In this document: piece by piece, positions 9,169 through 17,616 of the stretch | How the letters are laid out: each line of letters begins with the position of its first letter | Position numbering within the stretch: the stretch's first letter is position 1 | NCBI GenBank assembly: GCA_031277855.1 | Contig: JAITLO010000039.1 | Span: forward strand, 124,001 to 188,000 | Source of the DNA: Acidovorax sp. | Lineage (GTDB): Bacteria; Pseudomonadota; Gammaproteobacteria; Burkholderiales; Burkholderiaceae_C | Reading direction: 5' to 3' | DNA length: 64,000 bases | The notes under the pieces: model-generated | The model's database searches: none | What the model was told of the DNA's origin: nothing | What the model saw: only the letters and a program-made list of their open reading frames with translations | Translations under genes and position numbers: made by a program

Positions 9169-9197
9169 CGCCATGCAGCAATGCATGGCGTTTTTTT
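9169..9197 (+). terminator. Intrinsic terminator after the hypothetical gene
   Basis: CGCCATGCA-GCAA-TGCATGGCG is a perfect 9-bp stem with a GNRA-type loop, followed by seven T. It lies 31 nt after the stop at 9137. Confidence 0.9.
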
Positions 9198-9232
9198 ATG
9201 GCTGAGCAGGTTGCAAGTGCAGGCGCTGCTCT

Positions 9233-9586
9233 TTATTTGGGAGCGCTTTCGCTGGCTGCGGCCTGCGCAGCCTTGGCCGCATCGCGCTGGGCCCGGTATT
9301 TGATGGCAAAGGCGCGCACCTCGTCCAGCGTGAGATAGCCGTCGTGGTTGGTGTCGGCCTCGTCAAAAGAGCCATACAGGCGCGGCACCAGGGCCAGCTC
9401 CTTGCGGCTGATCTTGCCGTCCTTGTTGAAGTCCAGCATCTGGAAATCTTTGATGGCCTTGATCTCGCCCTGGGACAGGGGTTTGCCATCCGGGCCGGTC
9501 ATGGCCACAGGGTCGATCTGGCCCTGGGCCCAGACCGGCAGCATGGCGGTGGCGCACAGGGTCAGCAGCAGGCGAGGCAGGTGCAT
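9233..9586 (-). CDS. Exported EF-hand protein
   Basis: 117 residues. An N-terminal signal peptide (MHLPRLLLTLCATAMLPVWA, probable cleavage before QG) sends it to the periplasm. Two canonical calcium-binding EF-hand loops are visible, D52 to E63 (DFNKDGKISRKE) and D78 to E89 (DTNHDGYLTLDE), both with all acidic ligands and the central Gly. The tail is Ala/Lys-rich. The role is unknown; a periplasmic calcium sensor or buffer is the simplest reading. It is a single gene convergent with the hypothetical gene at 8676. Confidence 0.85.
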   Translation of the reverse strand: MHLPRLLLTLCATAMLPVWAQGQIDPVAMTGPDGKPLSQGEIKAIKDFQMLDFNKDGKISRKELALVPRLYGSFDEADTNHDGYLTLDEVRAFAIKYRAQRDAAKAAQAAASESAPK

Positions 9587-9695
9587 GGGGGCTCTCCAAA
9601 CGTTCAGCAGCAGTCAGTGTGGGCCAAATCGGTCAAGTGGGCACATTGCTGGGGTAAAGCTGGGCAAGTAGATGTATCGAGACTTGGCCCTGTGC

Positions 9696-10604
9696 TCAGG
9701 GGTTGGCTACCCCGCTGCGCACATGGCCGGAGGGCACATGGGCCGCGGCCGAGGTGACATGGCCGGTCTGGTCGTCAAAAAAGAAATCGGGCTCGAATTC
9801 GCGCAGGAATTCACCTTTCGAAAGACCGCCAAGGAACATGGCCTCATCCACGCCGATGTTCCAGTCCATCAGTGTGCGTATGGCGCGCTCGTGTGCCGGG
9901 GCGCTACGCGCCGTGACCAGTGCCGTGCGCAGCCGCATGCCACAGGTTTCCCCCGCCTGTGCTGCTTGCTGCAAGCGGTGCAGTGCTACCAGCAGTGGCT
10001 TGAAAGGTCCGTCTGGCAGTGGCTGGGTGACATGTTCCATCTCATGGCGCTGAAAAGCGTCCAGCCCCTCGGCCTGGTAGATGCGCTCGGCCTCATCGGA
10101 GAACAGCACGGCGTCGCCGTCAAAGGCGATGCGCACTTCATGCGGATGGGCCGCGCTGGCGCCGGCGGACTCGGTCAGCACGCGCGCTGCCGGGTAGCCC
10201 AGACGCAAGGCCTCGGTCACATCGGCCGCATTGGCCGACAGAAACAAATGGGCCCCCAGCGGCCGTAGATAGCCAAAGGGATCACGCCCCTGGGTGAACA
10301 CACCGCGCTGGATATCGTCCAAGCCATGGGCCTTGGCGCTGCGAAACACCCGCATGCCGCTGACGGGGTCGTTGCGTGACAGCACCACAACCTCCACGCG
10401 CGCTTGCTCTGCCGTGTTGAAGGCCAGCAGCTTGCGCACCAGAGGCAAGGCCACGCCGGGAGCGGCAGGCTGATCCAGCCGGCTGCGTTGTAGCGCTACA
10501 TAGGTGCTCGGGTCCTGGTCGAAGACATGGTTTTCCTCTTCAAAGTCGAACAGAGCGCGGGAGGAAATGGCAACAACCAGTTTGTCTTGCAGCGTGAGGG
10601 CCAT
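9696..10604 (-). CDS. Cytosolic 5'-nucleotidase (NT5C1-like)
   Basis: 302 residues from the ATG giving MALTLQDKLVVAISSRALFDFEEE. The opening segment, the VVVLSRNDPVSGMRVF segment and IAFDGDAVLFSDEAE, which carries the acidic metal-binding cluster, match bacterial proteins annotated as cytosolic type-1 5'-nucleotidases. They hydrolyse nucleoside 5'-monophosphates in the cytoplasm. The open frame extends 30 codons upstream, but those residues are not family-like. It runs in the same direction as the GST gene upstream, with about 100 nt between, and may share its transcript. Confidence 0.82.
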   Translation of the reverse strand: MALTLQDKLVVAISSRALFDFEEENHVFDQDPSTYVALQRSRLDQPAAPGVALPLVRKLLAFNTAEQARVEVVVLSRNDPVSGMRVFRSAKAHGLDDIQRGVFTQGRDPFGYLRPLGAHLFLSANAADVTEALRLGYPAARVLTESAGASAAHPHEVRIAFDGDAVLFSDEAERIYQAEGLDAFQRHEMEHVTQPLPDGPFKPLLVALHRLQQAAQAGETCGMRLRTALVTARSAPAHERAIRTLMDWNIGVDEAMFLGGLSKGEFLREFEPDFFFDDQTGHVTSAAAHVPSGHVRSGVANP

Positions 10605-10703
10605 GGCGCGGTGGCTTGTGTGGTGGAAAAGAGGCTTATGGTAACGAGGCATGCCCTTTTTCCAACCAAGCCAGATCGCCTGGCCTGGAGACAATGACGA
10701 CGC

Positions 10704-11348
10704 TCAAGCCGGCTGTGCAGTCATCTCTGCCGTGCAGAGCTCTATGCTGCGCAGCGAAGCGGGACGGTCCAGCAGCGGCTGGCTGTAGGCGCTGAACTCC
10801 GGCAACTCGGGGATGATTTTCATCATATGGGCCCAGCGCAGATAGCTGGCCATCAGCAGGTCGGCGGCCGTGAATTGGTCGCCGCACAGATAGCGCTTGC
10901 CTGCCACGGCCAGGCGCAGGGTCTCGACCACTTCATCAAAGCGGCCATAGCCGGCCATAAATGCCTGCTCGGGCGTTTGCTGGTCCAGGTGGCCCAGATA
11001 CTGTGCGGTGAGTGCGGCGTCGGCAGGGCCGGCCAGGAAGAACATCCAGCGGTAATAGCTGCCGCGCAGGGGATGGTTGGTTGCCGGGGCCAGATTTTTT
11101 TCCGGAAACAGATCGGCCAGGTAGCTAATGATGGCGGCGGTCTCGGTCACCACCGTATCGCCATGGGTGAGGGCTGGGACCTTGCCCATGGGATTGAGGG
11201 CCAGATAGTCCGGCGCCTTCATGCTGGTGTGAAACTCCAGCCGGGTGATGTCATAGCGGGCACCGCATTCCTCCAGCATCCAGCGCACCATGGCAGCACG
11301 CGAATGGGGATGGAAAAACAGACGCAGAGCGGGGGCTTGGGTGGTCAT
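10704..11348 (-). CDS. Glutathione S-transferase family protein
   Basis: 214 residues with an N-terminal thioredoxin-fold domain (1 to about 80: LRLFFHPHSRAAMVRWMLEE, then NPMGKVPALTHGDTVVTETAAI, the glutathione gamma-Glu site with the cis-Pro VPAL) and an all-helical C-terminal domain including the N-capping box region FTAADLLMASYL. It is a cytoplasmic conjugating or reducing enzyme; the substrate cannot be told. A Ser or His near residue 14-16, not Cys, would activate glutathione. Confidence 0.88.
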   Translation of the reverse strand: MTTQAPALRLFFHPHSRAAMVRWMLEECGARYDITRLEFHTSMKAPDYLALNPMGKVPALTHGDTVVTETAAIISYLADLFPEKNLAPATNHPLRGSYYRWMFFLAGPADAALTAQYLGHLDQQTPEQAFMAGYGRFDEVVETLRLAVAGKRYLCGDQFTAADLLMASYLRWAHMMKIIPELPEFSAYSQPLLDRPASLRSIELCTAEMTAQPA

Positions 11349-11479
11349 AACAGTGCTTGAAAAAACATGGCAAGAACGCCATGGCCGCTACTGTAAAAAC
11401 CCATGCTGACAGTTTTTGTCAGCAGTGCGCAGCAGGCTTCGCCTGGTCTGTGCACCAGCGTTCAATGGCGCACGCAACT

Positions 11480-11587
11480 GGCACGGTCCAGGTCAGCAGA
11501 CAGCGAGCAAGAGCCGCCTCGCAGCGAGGCTGTCGCCGGCAGCCCGTATGCCCCCCTGGGGGGAAGGCGCGTAGCGCCTCAGGGGGG
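11480..11587 (-). repeat. Stop-anchored palindromic repeat, copy 2
   Basis: On the minus strand CCCCCCTGAGG starts directly after the TAG of the WYL regulator (0 nt gap), followed by CGCTACGCGCCTTCCCCCC and a long tail with AGCCTCGCTGCGAGGC. It is the same family as copy 1, with a variant distal part that is closest to copy 4. Confidence 0.85.
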
Positions 11588-12280
11588 CTATTTCAACCTA
11601 TAGCACATTTGTTGAGACCAGCGCTCGATCAGGCTGGAGCGTGGCTCAGGGTAGCGCTCCTCCAAAGGTGTGACCGAGCGCACGCGGTCGGCGCGGAAAT
11701 GCCGGAAGTCCTGGCGCAGCTCGCACCAGGCGGTGACCACGCGGGTATGGTCAAAAAACGCCATGGCAAAAGGCCAGACGCAGCGCTCGCTGAGCTGGCC
11801 TTTTTCATCGCTGTAGTGCAGCTGTATCTTGCGCTGCTGCCGTATGGCCAGGCGCAAAGCGGTCTGCCAGGGCTCGGGCGCGGCATCGGCCCGGTGCATG
11901 GGGGGCACCAGCAGGCCGCTGGTGTCGACTTCGATGCGCAAATCCAGCGGCAGGGCGCTGCGCACGCGGTCCAGCGCGGACTGGGCGGCCTGGGCCAGCT
12001 CGGGGTCGGCCTGCTGGCTGGCCCAGCGGGCACCCAGCAGTAGGGCTTCCAGTTCGTCGGGCGTGAACATCAGCGGCGGCAGCAAAAATCCCGGGCGCAT
12101 GGCATAGCCCACGCCGGGGTCGCCGGCAATGGCCACGCCCTGCTCGCGCAGCGTGGCAATGTCGCGGTACAGGGTGCGCAGGCTCACGCCCAGTTGCTGG
12201 GCCAGGGCCGGCCCGGTCTGGGGCTGGCGCGCGCGGCGCAGCTGGTCCAGCAGTTGCAACAAGCGAGCGGAGCGGCTCAT
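11588..12280 (-). CDS. YafY-type WYL-domain transcriptional regulator
   Basis: 230 residues. An N-terminal helix-turn-helix (RLLQLLDQLRRARQPQTGPALAQQLGVSLRTLYRDIATLREQG, residues 5-48) is followed by a WYL domain (about 135-225) that usually senses a nucleotide-like ligand. It begins 2 nt after the stop of the LLM oxidoreductase gene, so the two are one operon and the regulator probably controls it. A stop-anchored repeat follows immediately. Confidence 0.9.
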   Translation of the reverse strand: MSRSARLLQLLDQLRRARQPQTGPALAQQLGVSLRTLYRDIATLREQGVAIAGDPGVGYAMRPGFLLPPLMFTPDELEALLLGARWASQQADPELAQAAQSALDRVRSALPLDLRIEVDTSGLLVPPMHRADAAPEPWQTALRLAIRQQRKIQLHYSDEKGQLSERCVWPFAMAFFDHTRVVTAWCELRQDFRHFRADRVRSVTPLEERYPEPRSSLIERWSQQMCYRLK

Positions 12281-12282
12281 GG

Positions 12283-13299
12283 TCAGCTTGAGAGTGCCGC
12301 CATGGCTTGGGCTGTGAGCTCCAGGCTGCGCAGGCGCAGCGCCGGGTCATAGACGTCGGAGACCAGCATGAACTCATCGGCCTGCGTGGCCTGGGCAATG
12401 GCTTGCAGGCCGGCACGCACGCTCTCGGGTCCGCCCACCACGCCCATGGCCAGAAAGTCGTGGATGGCGGCTTTTTCCTGGTGGCCCAGCAATGCCATGT
12501 AGTTGTCCACCGGCGGCTGCAGGCGGCCGCGTTGGCCGGTGATGATGCCTAGCACGCGCTGGTAGGTGCTGCTGGCCAGGAATTCGGCCTCGGCATCGCT
12601 GGGGGCGGCAATCACCGGCACGCCGACGATGACATAGGGCTTGGCCAGCTGGGCCGAGGGTTGGAACAGCTGGCGGTACAGCGCAATCGCCTGGTGCAGC
12701 ATGCGCGGCGCAAAGTGCGAGGCAAAGGCGTAAGGCAGGCCCTTGGCCGCTGCTAACTGGGCCGAGAACAGGCTGGAGCCCAGCAGCCAGATGGGCACCT
12801 TGGTATTGGCGCCGGGCATGGCCACAATGCGCTGCCCGTCTTGCACCGGGCCCAGCAGGCGCTGCAGCTCGCTGACATCGCGGGGAAAGTCTTCTTCCGA
12901 CTCCACGCGGTCGCGGCGCAGGGCGCGCATGGTGGCGCCATCGGTGCCGGGCGCGCGGCCCAGGCCCAGGTCGATGCGGCCGGGGTAGAGCTCGGCCAGC
13001 GTGCCAAAGGCCTCGGCCACCACCAGGGGCGCATGGTTGGGCAGCATGATGCCGCCCGAGCCCACGCGGATGCTGGAGGTGCCTGCGGCGATGTGGGAAA
13101 TCAGCACCGCCGTGGCAGAGCTGGCAATGCCCGGCATATTGTGGTGTTCGGCCAGCCAGTAACGGGCAAAGCCCAGTTCCTCGGCCTTGCGGGCAGTGGC
13201 CAGCGCAATATCCAGCGCCTGGCGCACTGTGCCGCCTTCGCGAACGGCCACCAGGTCCAGCATGGACAGCCGAGGTGTGCGGGGGGGAAAGTCGGTCAT
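12283..13299 (-). CDS. LLM-class flavin-dependent oxidoreductase
   Basis: 338 residues of the bacterial luciferase-like monooxygenase fold. Typical segments are [46 protein letters not shown] and [13 protein letters not shown], the conserved signature of the MsnO8-like group. It uses reduced FMN to oxygenate an unknown substrate in the cytoplasm. It is the first gene of a two-gene operon with the WYL regulator. The 177 bp between this gene and the next one on the right hold nothing I recognise. Confidence 0.88.
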   Translation of the reverse strand: MTDFPPRTPRLSMLDLVAVREGGTVRQALDIALATARKAEELGFARYWLAEHHNMPGIASSATAVLISHIAAGTSSIRVGSGGIMLPNHAPLVVAEAFGTLAELYPGRIDLGLGRAPGTDGATMRALRRDRVESEEDFPRDVSELQRLLGPVQDGQRIVAMPGANTKVPIWLLGSSLFSAQLAAAKGLPYAFASHFAPRMLHQAIALYRQLFQPSAQLAKPYVIVGVPVIAAPSDAEAEFLASSTYQRVLGIITGQRGRLQPPVDNYMALLGHQEKAAIHDFLAMGVVGGPESVRAGLQAIAQATQADEFMLVSDVYDPALRLRSLELTAQAMAALSS

Positions 13300-13476
13300 G
13301 GCATGTCTCCAGAAAAGGAAAAATCAAAACCTGTAGCAGCAATAGCGCAACAGAAGCCAGTTGGAATGGGTTTTATGCTTCAGATGCAAGATCCAAGCGC
13401 TTCAGATGCTCTGTTTTTCACAGGTGCAGCCACACAGATGGGGGCGGCAGGAGCGCTTTGCCAGGGGCTGCTGTGT

Positions 13477-13767
13477 TTATTCGCTGCGGCGCGACATCTC
13501 GTTCTTGCAGGTGATGCCGATGATCACGCACCACACCAGGGCCAGCACGGCAATGCCCAGGTTTTCGCCGCCACCGGTTTCCATGGCCAGCACGGAAAAC
13601 GGCAGGGCCACCAGTGCGGCCAGGCGGATAAAGCGCCGCAGGCGCTGGGTGGGCACGCGTTCCTTGAAGCGCAGCAGGGCCAGATAGCTGGCTGCCGCCA
13701 GAAAGGTGAGATAGAGAAAGGCGTCGCCGCCATAGGGCAGGGCCCAGGTTCGTAGAGATTCCAACAT
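13477..13767 (-). CDS. Small membrane protein, hypothetical
   Basis: 96 residues from the ATG giving MLESLRTWALPYGGDAFLYLTF. Three hydrophobic segments (about 16-35, 50-66, 70-88) predict an inner-membrane protein with a short basic tail (KNEMSRRSE). The open frame reaches 13962 but the extra N-terminus is Trp/Arg-rich shadow sequence. Family not recognised. Confidence 0.65.
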   Translation of the reverse strand: MLESLRTWALPYGGDAFLYLTFLAAASYLALLRFKERVPTQRLRRFIRLAALVALPFSVLAMETGGGENLGIAVLALVWCVIIGITCKNEMSRRSE

Positions 13768-13831
13768 GGGTCCATTGTCGGGCAGGGCCCATGCCCTGCG
13801 CCATGGCGGGCTATGGTCAGCGGCCCGTGGC

Positions 13832-14095
13832 TTATTTGCGGCGCCCGCGTTGGTTCCAGTAGCTGAAGGCCTCGTGGTAGACCTCCACATCCAGCTCGGC
13901 CACGCGTGCTTGCAGGTTTTCTTGTGCGTCGGCCACGCCCTGGTTGTAGAAGACCGGGCCAATCTCTTCCACCAAAAATTTCAGCAAGCCACCTGCGGCC
14001 ACATTGCCTATGGGCTCGTCCATATGTTCACGGAAATAGCGTTCGATGGAGGCAATGGCCTGTTGTTGGGCTTCGGGTGTCAGTTGCAAAGGCAT
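13832..14095 (-). CDS. DUF2164 protein
   Basis: 87 residues, soluble, mostly helical. The segments IERYFREHMDEPIGNVAAGGLLKFLVEEIGPVFYNQGV and AELDVEVYHEAFSYWN are diagnostic of DUF2164, a small family of unknown function. Its start lies inside the 3' end of cobC in another frame (68-nt overlap), so it is probably translated from the cob transcript. Confidence 0.85.
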   Translation of the reverse strand: MPLQLTPEAQQQAIASIERYFREHMDEPIGNVAAGGLLKFLVEEIGPVFYNQGVADAQENLQARVAELDVEVYHEAFSYWNQRGRRK

Positions 14096-14744
14096 AGGGG
14101 GCTTTCTGGGGGCAGTGGTGCAGGGCGGGAGCTATTTCAGGCCAGGTCAGCTCCAGCCACTGGCCAAAGCCGGGGGCTGGCAGATTCCAGTCTGCGCTGC
14201 TGGGCTGCTGATGGCCATGCAGCAGCAGCCATTGCACGCAGCGTATGACACCAGCGTGCGTGACCCAGACCACATCGCGCGTGCCTTGTTGGCTGTCCAT
14301 GGCCCAGCTGTGCTGCAAGGCCTGCTGCACACGCTGCAGCATGGTGGCTAAGGGCTCGCCACCACCGGGGGCGTAGCCGGCCAGGTTACGGGCCCAGGCA
14401 TCGATTTCGGCGCGGGCAATGGCATCCCAGGCCAGGCCTTCCCAAGTCCCAAAGTCCATCTCCTGCAGCCGGGCATCAATGCAGGTGTTTTGTGCCAAAT
14501 CGGGCTGTAAGCCAATCAGCGTATGCGCAAGTTGCTCACATCTTTGCAGGGGCGAGTAGCGCAATACAGCCGTGGATGGCAGGGTGGATGAAAAATCTTT
14601 TGCAGCCTGGGCCGTGAGCGTGGCTGAAAATTTCTCAGCCGCTCGCAGGGTGTCTGCTGCATCGGCGGCCACATCCAACCGGCCGTAGCAGACGCCGGGA
14701 TCCACCAAGGGGCGGGCATGGCGCAGCAGCCACAAACGAGGCAT
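14028..14744 (-). CDS. cobC: Histidine phosphatase, alpha-ribazole phosphatase-like
   Basis: 238 residues from MPRLWLLRHARPLVD. The RHA phospho-acceptor motif (His9), the ARLQEMDFGTWEGLAW segment and VVWVTHAGVIRC with the second catalytic His define the phosphoglycerate-mutase-like phosphatase superfamily. The position 8 nt after cobS and the EMDFGTWEG segment support alpha-ribazole-5'-phosphate phosphatase in the nucleotide-loop assembly of cobalamin. An upstream ATG at 14831 would overlap cobS. The C-terminal 22 codons overlap the DUF2164 gene. Confidence 0.85.
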   Translation of the reverse strand: MPRLWLLRHARPLVDPGVCYGRLDVAADAADTLRAAEKFSATLTAQAAKDFSSTLPSTAVLRYSPLQRCEQLAHTLIGLQPDLAQNTCIDARLQEMDFGTWEGLAWDAIARAEIDAWARNLAGYAPGGGEPLATMLQRVQQALQHSWAMDSQQGTRDVVWVTHAGVIRCVQWLLLHGHQQPSSADWNLPAPGFGQWLELTWPEIAPALHHCPQKAPYAFATDTRSPTTGHCLHRTLFP

Positions 14745-14752
14745 GGAGGCGC

Positions 14753-15580
14753 TCACAGCAGCTGTCGCAGGTGGATGGCTGCTGCCAGCAGCAAGGCCAG
14801 TTCGTTCAACTGCTGGCAGGCACCCAGACAATCACCCGTCATACCGCCCAGGCGGTGGTGGAACCAGCGCAGCAGCAGCCAGGTGGTGATGGCCATGGCG
14901 GCCACCATACCCAGCACCAGAGTGTACGTGCCCAGCCAGGTCAGCAGGGCCAGCGCTGGCAGACACCAGAGGGCGCCGGTCAACAGCCCAGGCCAGCCCA
15001 TTTGCTGGCCGGCCACATGCAGCGTTTTGCTGCTGGCGGCCAGGCCTACATGGGGCAGGCTGCGCATCAGCAGCAGCGGCGCAAAGCGCGACAGCACATG
15101 GGTGCAGCACAGCAAGACCAGCACGGGGACTGGGCCCCAGAACGGTTGCATGGCGGCAAACAGCAGGGCGATCAACACCAGCTTGGTGAGCAAGGCCATG
15201 AGCAATGCCATCACGCCATAGGCGCCCATGCGCGAGTCCTTCATGATCTCCAGCGCACGCGCGGGCAGCACCTGGCCGCCCAGGCCGTCAGCCACATCGG
15301 CCAGGCCATCTTCATGAAAACCACCGGTGAGCCACACCGTGCCCGCGGTGCTGAGCAGGGCGGCCAGCAGCGGCGTCCATGCAGTGGTGGGCAGCAGCCA
15401 CAAAAAAGCGCCCAGCAGCAGCGCAGCCCACAGCCCCACCAGCCAGCCCACACCCGGCAAATGCGCCGCGCTGGCGCGCTGCAGCTCCGGGCTCCAGCCC
15501 ACCCAGGCCGCCAAGCGCCCGGTCACGGGAATGCGGCTGAAAAATTGCACGGCCAGCAAAAAGTGGCGCAGGGGCTGCAT
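14753..15580 (-). CDS. cobS: Adenosylcobinamide-GDP ribazoletransferase
   Basis: 275 residues, polytopic inner-membrane enzyme with six or more hydrophobic segments. It joins alpha-ribazole (or its phosphate) to adenosylcobinamide-GDP in the last steps of vitamin B12 synthesis. Diagnostic parts are FFSRIPVTG near the N-terminus, TGGFHEDGLADVADGLGG with the acidic metal site, and MKDSRMGAYGV. The start MQPLRHFLLAVQFF is preferred over an ATG 21 codons upstream. It lies upstream of cobC and the two form an operon. Confidence 0.93.
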   Translation of the reverse strand: MQPLRHFLLAVQFFSRIPVTGRLAAWVGWSPELQRASAAHLPGVGWLVGLWAALLLGAFLWLLPTTAWTPLLAALLSTAGTVWLTGGFHEDGLADVADGLGGQVLPARALEIMKDSRMGAYGVMALLMALLTKLVLIALLFAAMQPFWGPVPVLVLLCCTHVLSRFAPLLLMRSLPHVGLAASSKTLHVAGQQMGWPGLLTGALWCLPALALLTWLGTYTLVLGMVAAMAITTWLLLRWFHHRLGGMTGDCLGACQQLNELALLLAAAIHLRQLL

Positions 15581-15623
15581 GGGGTGGAGGACTCCTGAAA
15601 AATGCGCTGCGAATGCTGAACCA

Positions 15624-15660
15624 GTAAATAACAAAGGCCTCAAGGGCCTTTGTTATTTAC
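15624..15660 (-). terminator. Hairpin over the ilvA stop codon
   Basis: A perfect 16-bp stem (GTAAATAACAAAGGCC / GGCCTTTGTTATTTAC) with a 5-nt loop. The arm includes the TAA stop of ilvA (15657-15659). The stem is A/T-rich at its base rather than followed by a separate T-run, so it may act as a bidirectional terminator between ilvA and cobS. Confidence 0.75.
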
Positions 15661-17213
15661 TTGAGGAACAGTTGGTAGGCTGGGTTGTCGGTTTCTTCCA
15701 CCCAGGGGTAGCCCAGGTTTTTGAGGAAGGTCTCGAACTTTTTGCTGTCCTTGGCCGGCACCTGCATACCCACCAGAATGCGGCCGTAGTCCGCGCCCTG
15801 GTTGCGGTAGTGGAACAGCGAGATGTTCCAGGTCGGCGCCATCAGGCTGAGGAATTTGAACAGCGCGCCCGGGCGCTCGGGGAAGACAAAGCGTAGCAAG
15901 CGCTCTTCCTGGGCCAGCGGCGAATGACCGCCCACCATATGGCGCAAATGCTCCTTGGCCATTTCGTCAAAGGTCAGGTCGATGGCGTCGAAACCGTTTT
16001 TCTGGAAGGTCTTGCAGATTTTTTCCGACTCGCCCTTGGTGGGCGTGGTCAGACCCACAAACACATGGGCCTTGTTGGCATGGCTGATGCGGTAGTTGAA
16101 CTCGGTCACGCTGCGCGGGCCGCCGGGCAGCTTGCCCACCACTTCGCAAAAGCGCTTGAAGCTGCCACGTTCCTCAGGAATGGTCACGGCGAACAGGGCC
16201 TCGCGCTCCTCGCCCACCTCGGCGCGCTCGGCCACAAAGCGCAGGCGGTCGAAGTTCATATTCGCGCCGCAAAGAATAGCGGCATAGGTCTCGCCCTTGG
16301 TCTTGTGCTTGGCCACATACTGCTTGATGGCAGCCACGGCCAGGGCACCCGAGGGCTCGACGATGGAGCGGGTGTCTACAAAAATATCTTTGATGGCGGC
16401 GCAGACGGCGTCGGTGTCCACCACCACATAGTCGTCCACCAGGTTTTGGGCCACGCGGAAGGTTTCCTCGCCCACCAGTTTCACGGCCGTGCCATCGGCA
16501 AACAGGCCCACATCGGTCAGCTCCACACGCTGGCCAGCGGTGACGGACTGCAGCATGGCGTCCGAATCCTTGGTGTGCACGCCAATCACCTTGATGTCGG
16601 GGCGCACGGCCTTGATGTAATTGGCCACGCCCGAGATCAGTCCACCGCCGCCAATGGCGACAAACACCGCATCCAGGCGCTGGCTGCCTAGTTTTTGCAG
16701 CTGGCGCAGCAGCTCCATGGCAATCGTGCCCTGGCCGGCGATGACATCGGGGTCGTCAAAGGGGTGGACAAAGGTCAGGCCTTGTTCTTTTTGCAGCTTG
16801 ATGGAGTGTTTGTAGGCGTCGGAATAGCTTTCGCCGGCCAGCACCACCTCGCCGCCGAGGGCGGCCACGGCATCTACCTTGACTTGGGGCGTGGTGGTGG
16901 GCATCACGATCACGGCGCGGCAACCCAGTTTTTTGGCACTCATGGCCACGCCCTGGGCATGGTTGCCGGCGCTGGCGCAGATCACGCCTTTTTGCAGCTG
17001 CTCGGCCGAGAGGTGGGCCATCTTGTTATAGGCACCGCGCAGCTTGAAGCTGAACACGGGCTGCTGGTCCTCGCGCTTCAAAAGCACCTTGTTGTGCAGG
17101 CGACGACTGAGGTTTTTGGCAATGTCCAGGTCCGACTCCACGGCCACGTCGTAAACACGGGCATTGAGGATGCGGGTCAGATAGTCGGCAGGGGTGAGGG
17201 GTGTCTTCGTCAT
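15657..17213 (-). CDS. ilvA: Threonine ammonia-lyase, biosynthetic
   Basis: 518 residues from MTKTPLTPADYLTRILNARVYDVA, the family N-terminus. It is a PLP enzyme that deaminates threonine to 2-oxobutanoate, the first committed step to isoleucine. The PLP lysine is in SFKLRGAYNKM, the phosphate cup in GGGGLISGVA, and two ACT-like regulatory modules follow (VTIPEERGSFKRFCEVVG and FVFPERPGALFKFLSL), as in the isoleucine-inhibited biosynthetic form. The open frame runs 89 codons further upstream but crosses the leader terminator at 17354-17385. The gene ends inside a strong hairpin and sits alone. Confidence 0.95.
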   Translation of the reverse strand: MTKTPLTPADYLTRILNARVYDVAVESDLDIAKNLSRRLHNKVLLKREDQQPVFSFKLRGAYNKMAHLSAEQLQKGVICASAGNHAQGVAMSAKKLGCRAVIVMPTTTPQVKVDAVAALGGEVVLAGESYSDAYKHSIKLQKEQGLTFVHPFDDPDVIAGQGTIAMELLRQLQKLGSQRLDAVFVAIGGGGLISGVANYIKAVRPDIKVIGVHTKDSDAMLQSVTAGQRVELTDVGLFADGTAVKLVGEETFRVAQNLVDDYVVVDTDAVCAAIKDIFVDTRSIVEPSGALAVAAIKQYVAKHKTKGETYAAILCGANMNFDRLRFVAERAEVGEEREALFAVTIPEERGSFKRFCEVVGKLPGGPRSVTEFNYRISHANKAHVFVGLTTPTKGESEKICKTFQKNGFDAIDLTFDEMAKEHLRHMVGGHSPLAQEERLLRFVFPERPGALFKFLSLMAPTWNISLFHYRNQGADYGRILVGMQVPAKDSKKFETFLKNLGYPWVEETDNPAYQLFLK

Positions 17214-17353
17214 GGGAGTGTGGCCAGCAGCGGCGCGCACAGCAGATGGGCGGCGCGCAAGGGCTACCATCATAGGCATGCGGCGCGGTGGCTGCAGCGC
17301 AGCCACTTGGAATGTGTGAGCCATCGCCTCGACAGCTGCGCGATGCAAGGACG

Positions 17354-17385
17354 AAAAAAAGCCCCAAGCCGCAAGGCTTAGGGCT
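17354..17385 (-). terminator. Leader terminator (possible attenuator) upstream of ilvA
   Basis: On the minus strand AGCCCTAAGCC-TTGC-GGCTTGGGGCT is followed by seven T. The stem is perfect only if transcribed from the minus strand, where the odd pair is G-U. It lies about 140 nt before the ilvA start and after the divergent promoter region. No gene lies upstream on this strand whose transcript it could end. Confidence 0.75.
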
Positions 17386-17616
17386 GAATCCACCGTTAGA
17401 GGAGGTGGAGGAGACAATCGGTGCGGGGGCGAGAGAGCAGGCTCTTTCGCGCTGTCCATCCGAAACATCGGATAACGCATGGACGAATTGTAATGCAGTA
17501 TCTGTTGCGCCGCAACAAATGCTGAATTTTCAGTAACGGCTGAAACTTTCAGCCTTGCTACTTACTTTTTCCAGCCTTGGGCTTGGCCTCAGGCTTTTTG
17601 TGAGGAGAACAGAGAG
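17386..17616. promoter_or_regulatory. Divergent ilvA/osmC-like control region
   Basis: No gene is supported in the 400 bp between ilvA and the OsmC gene. On the minus strand a hairpin, ATCCGA-TGTT-TCGGAT, lies near 17460-17475, followed by a pyrimidine-rich CTCCTCCACCTCCTC stretch and the terminator at 17354. On the plus strand GAGGAGAACAGAGAG precedes the OsmC-family ATG. Confidence 0.5.

Noticed and set aside
17214..17480. ilvA starting at 17480 (607 residues)
   Set aside because: The added 89 residues would be encoded across the leader terminator and do not resemble the family N-terminus.
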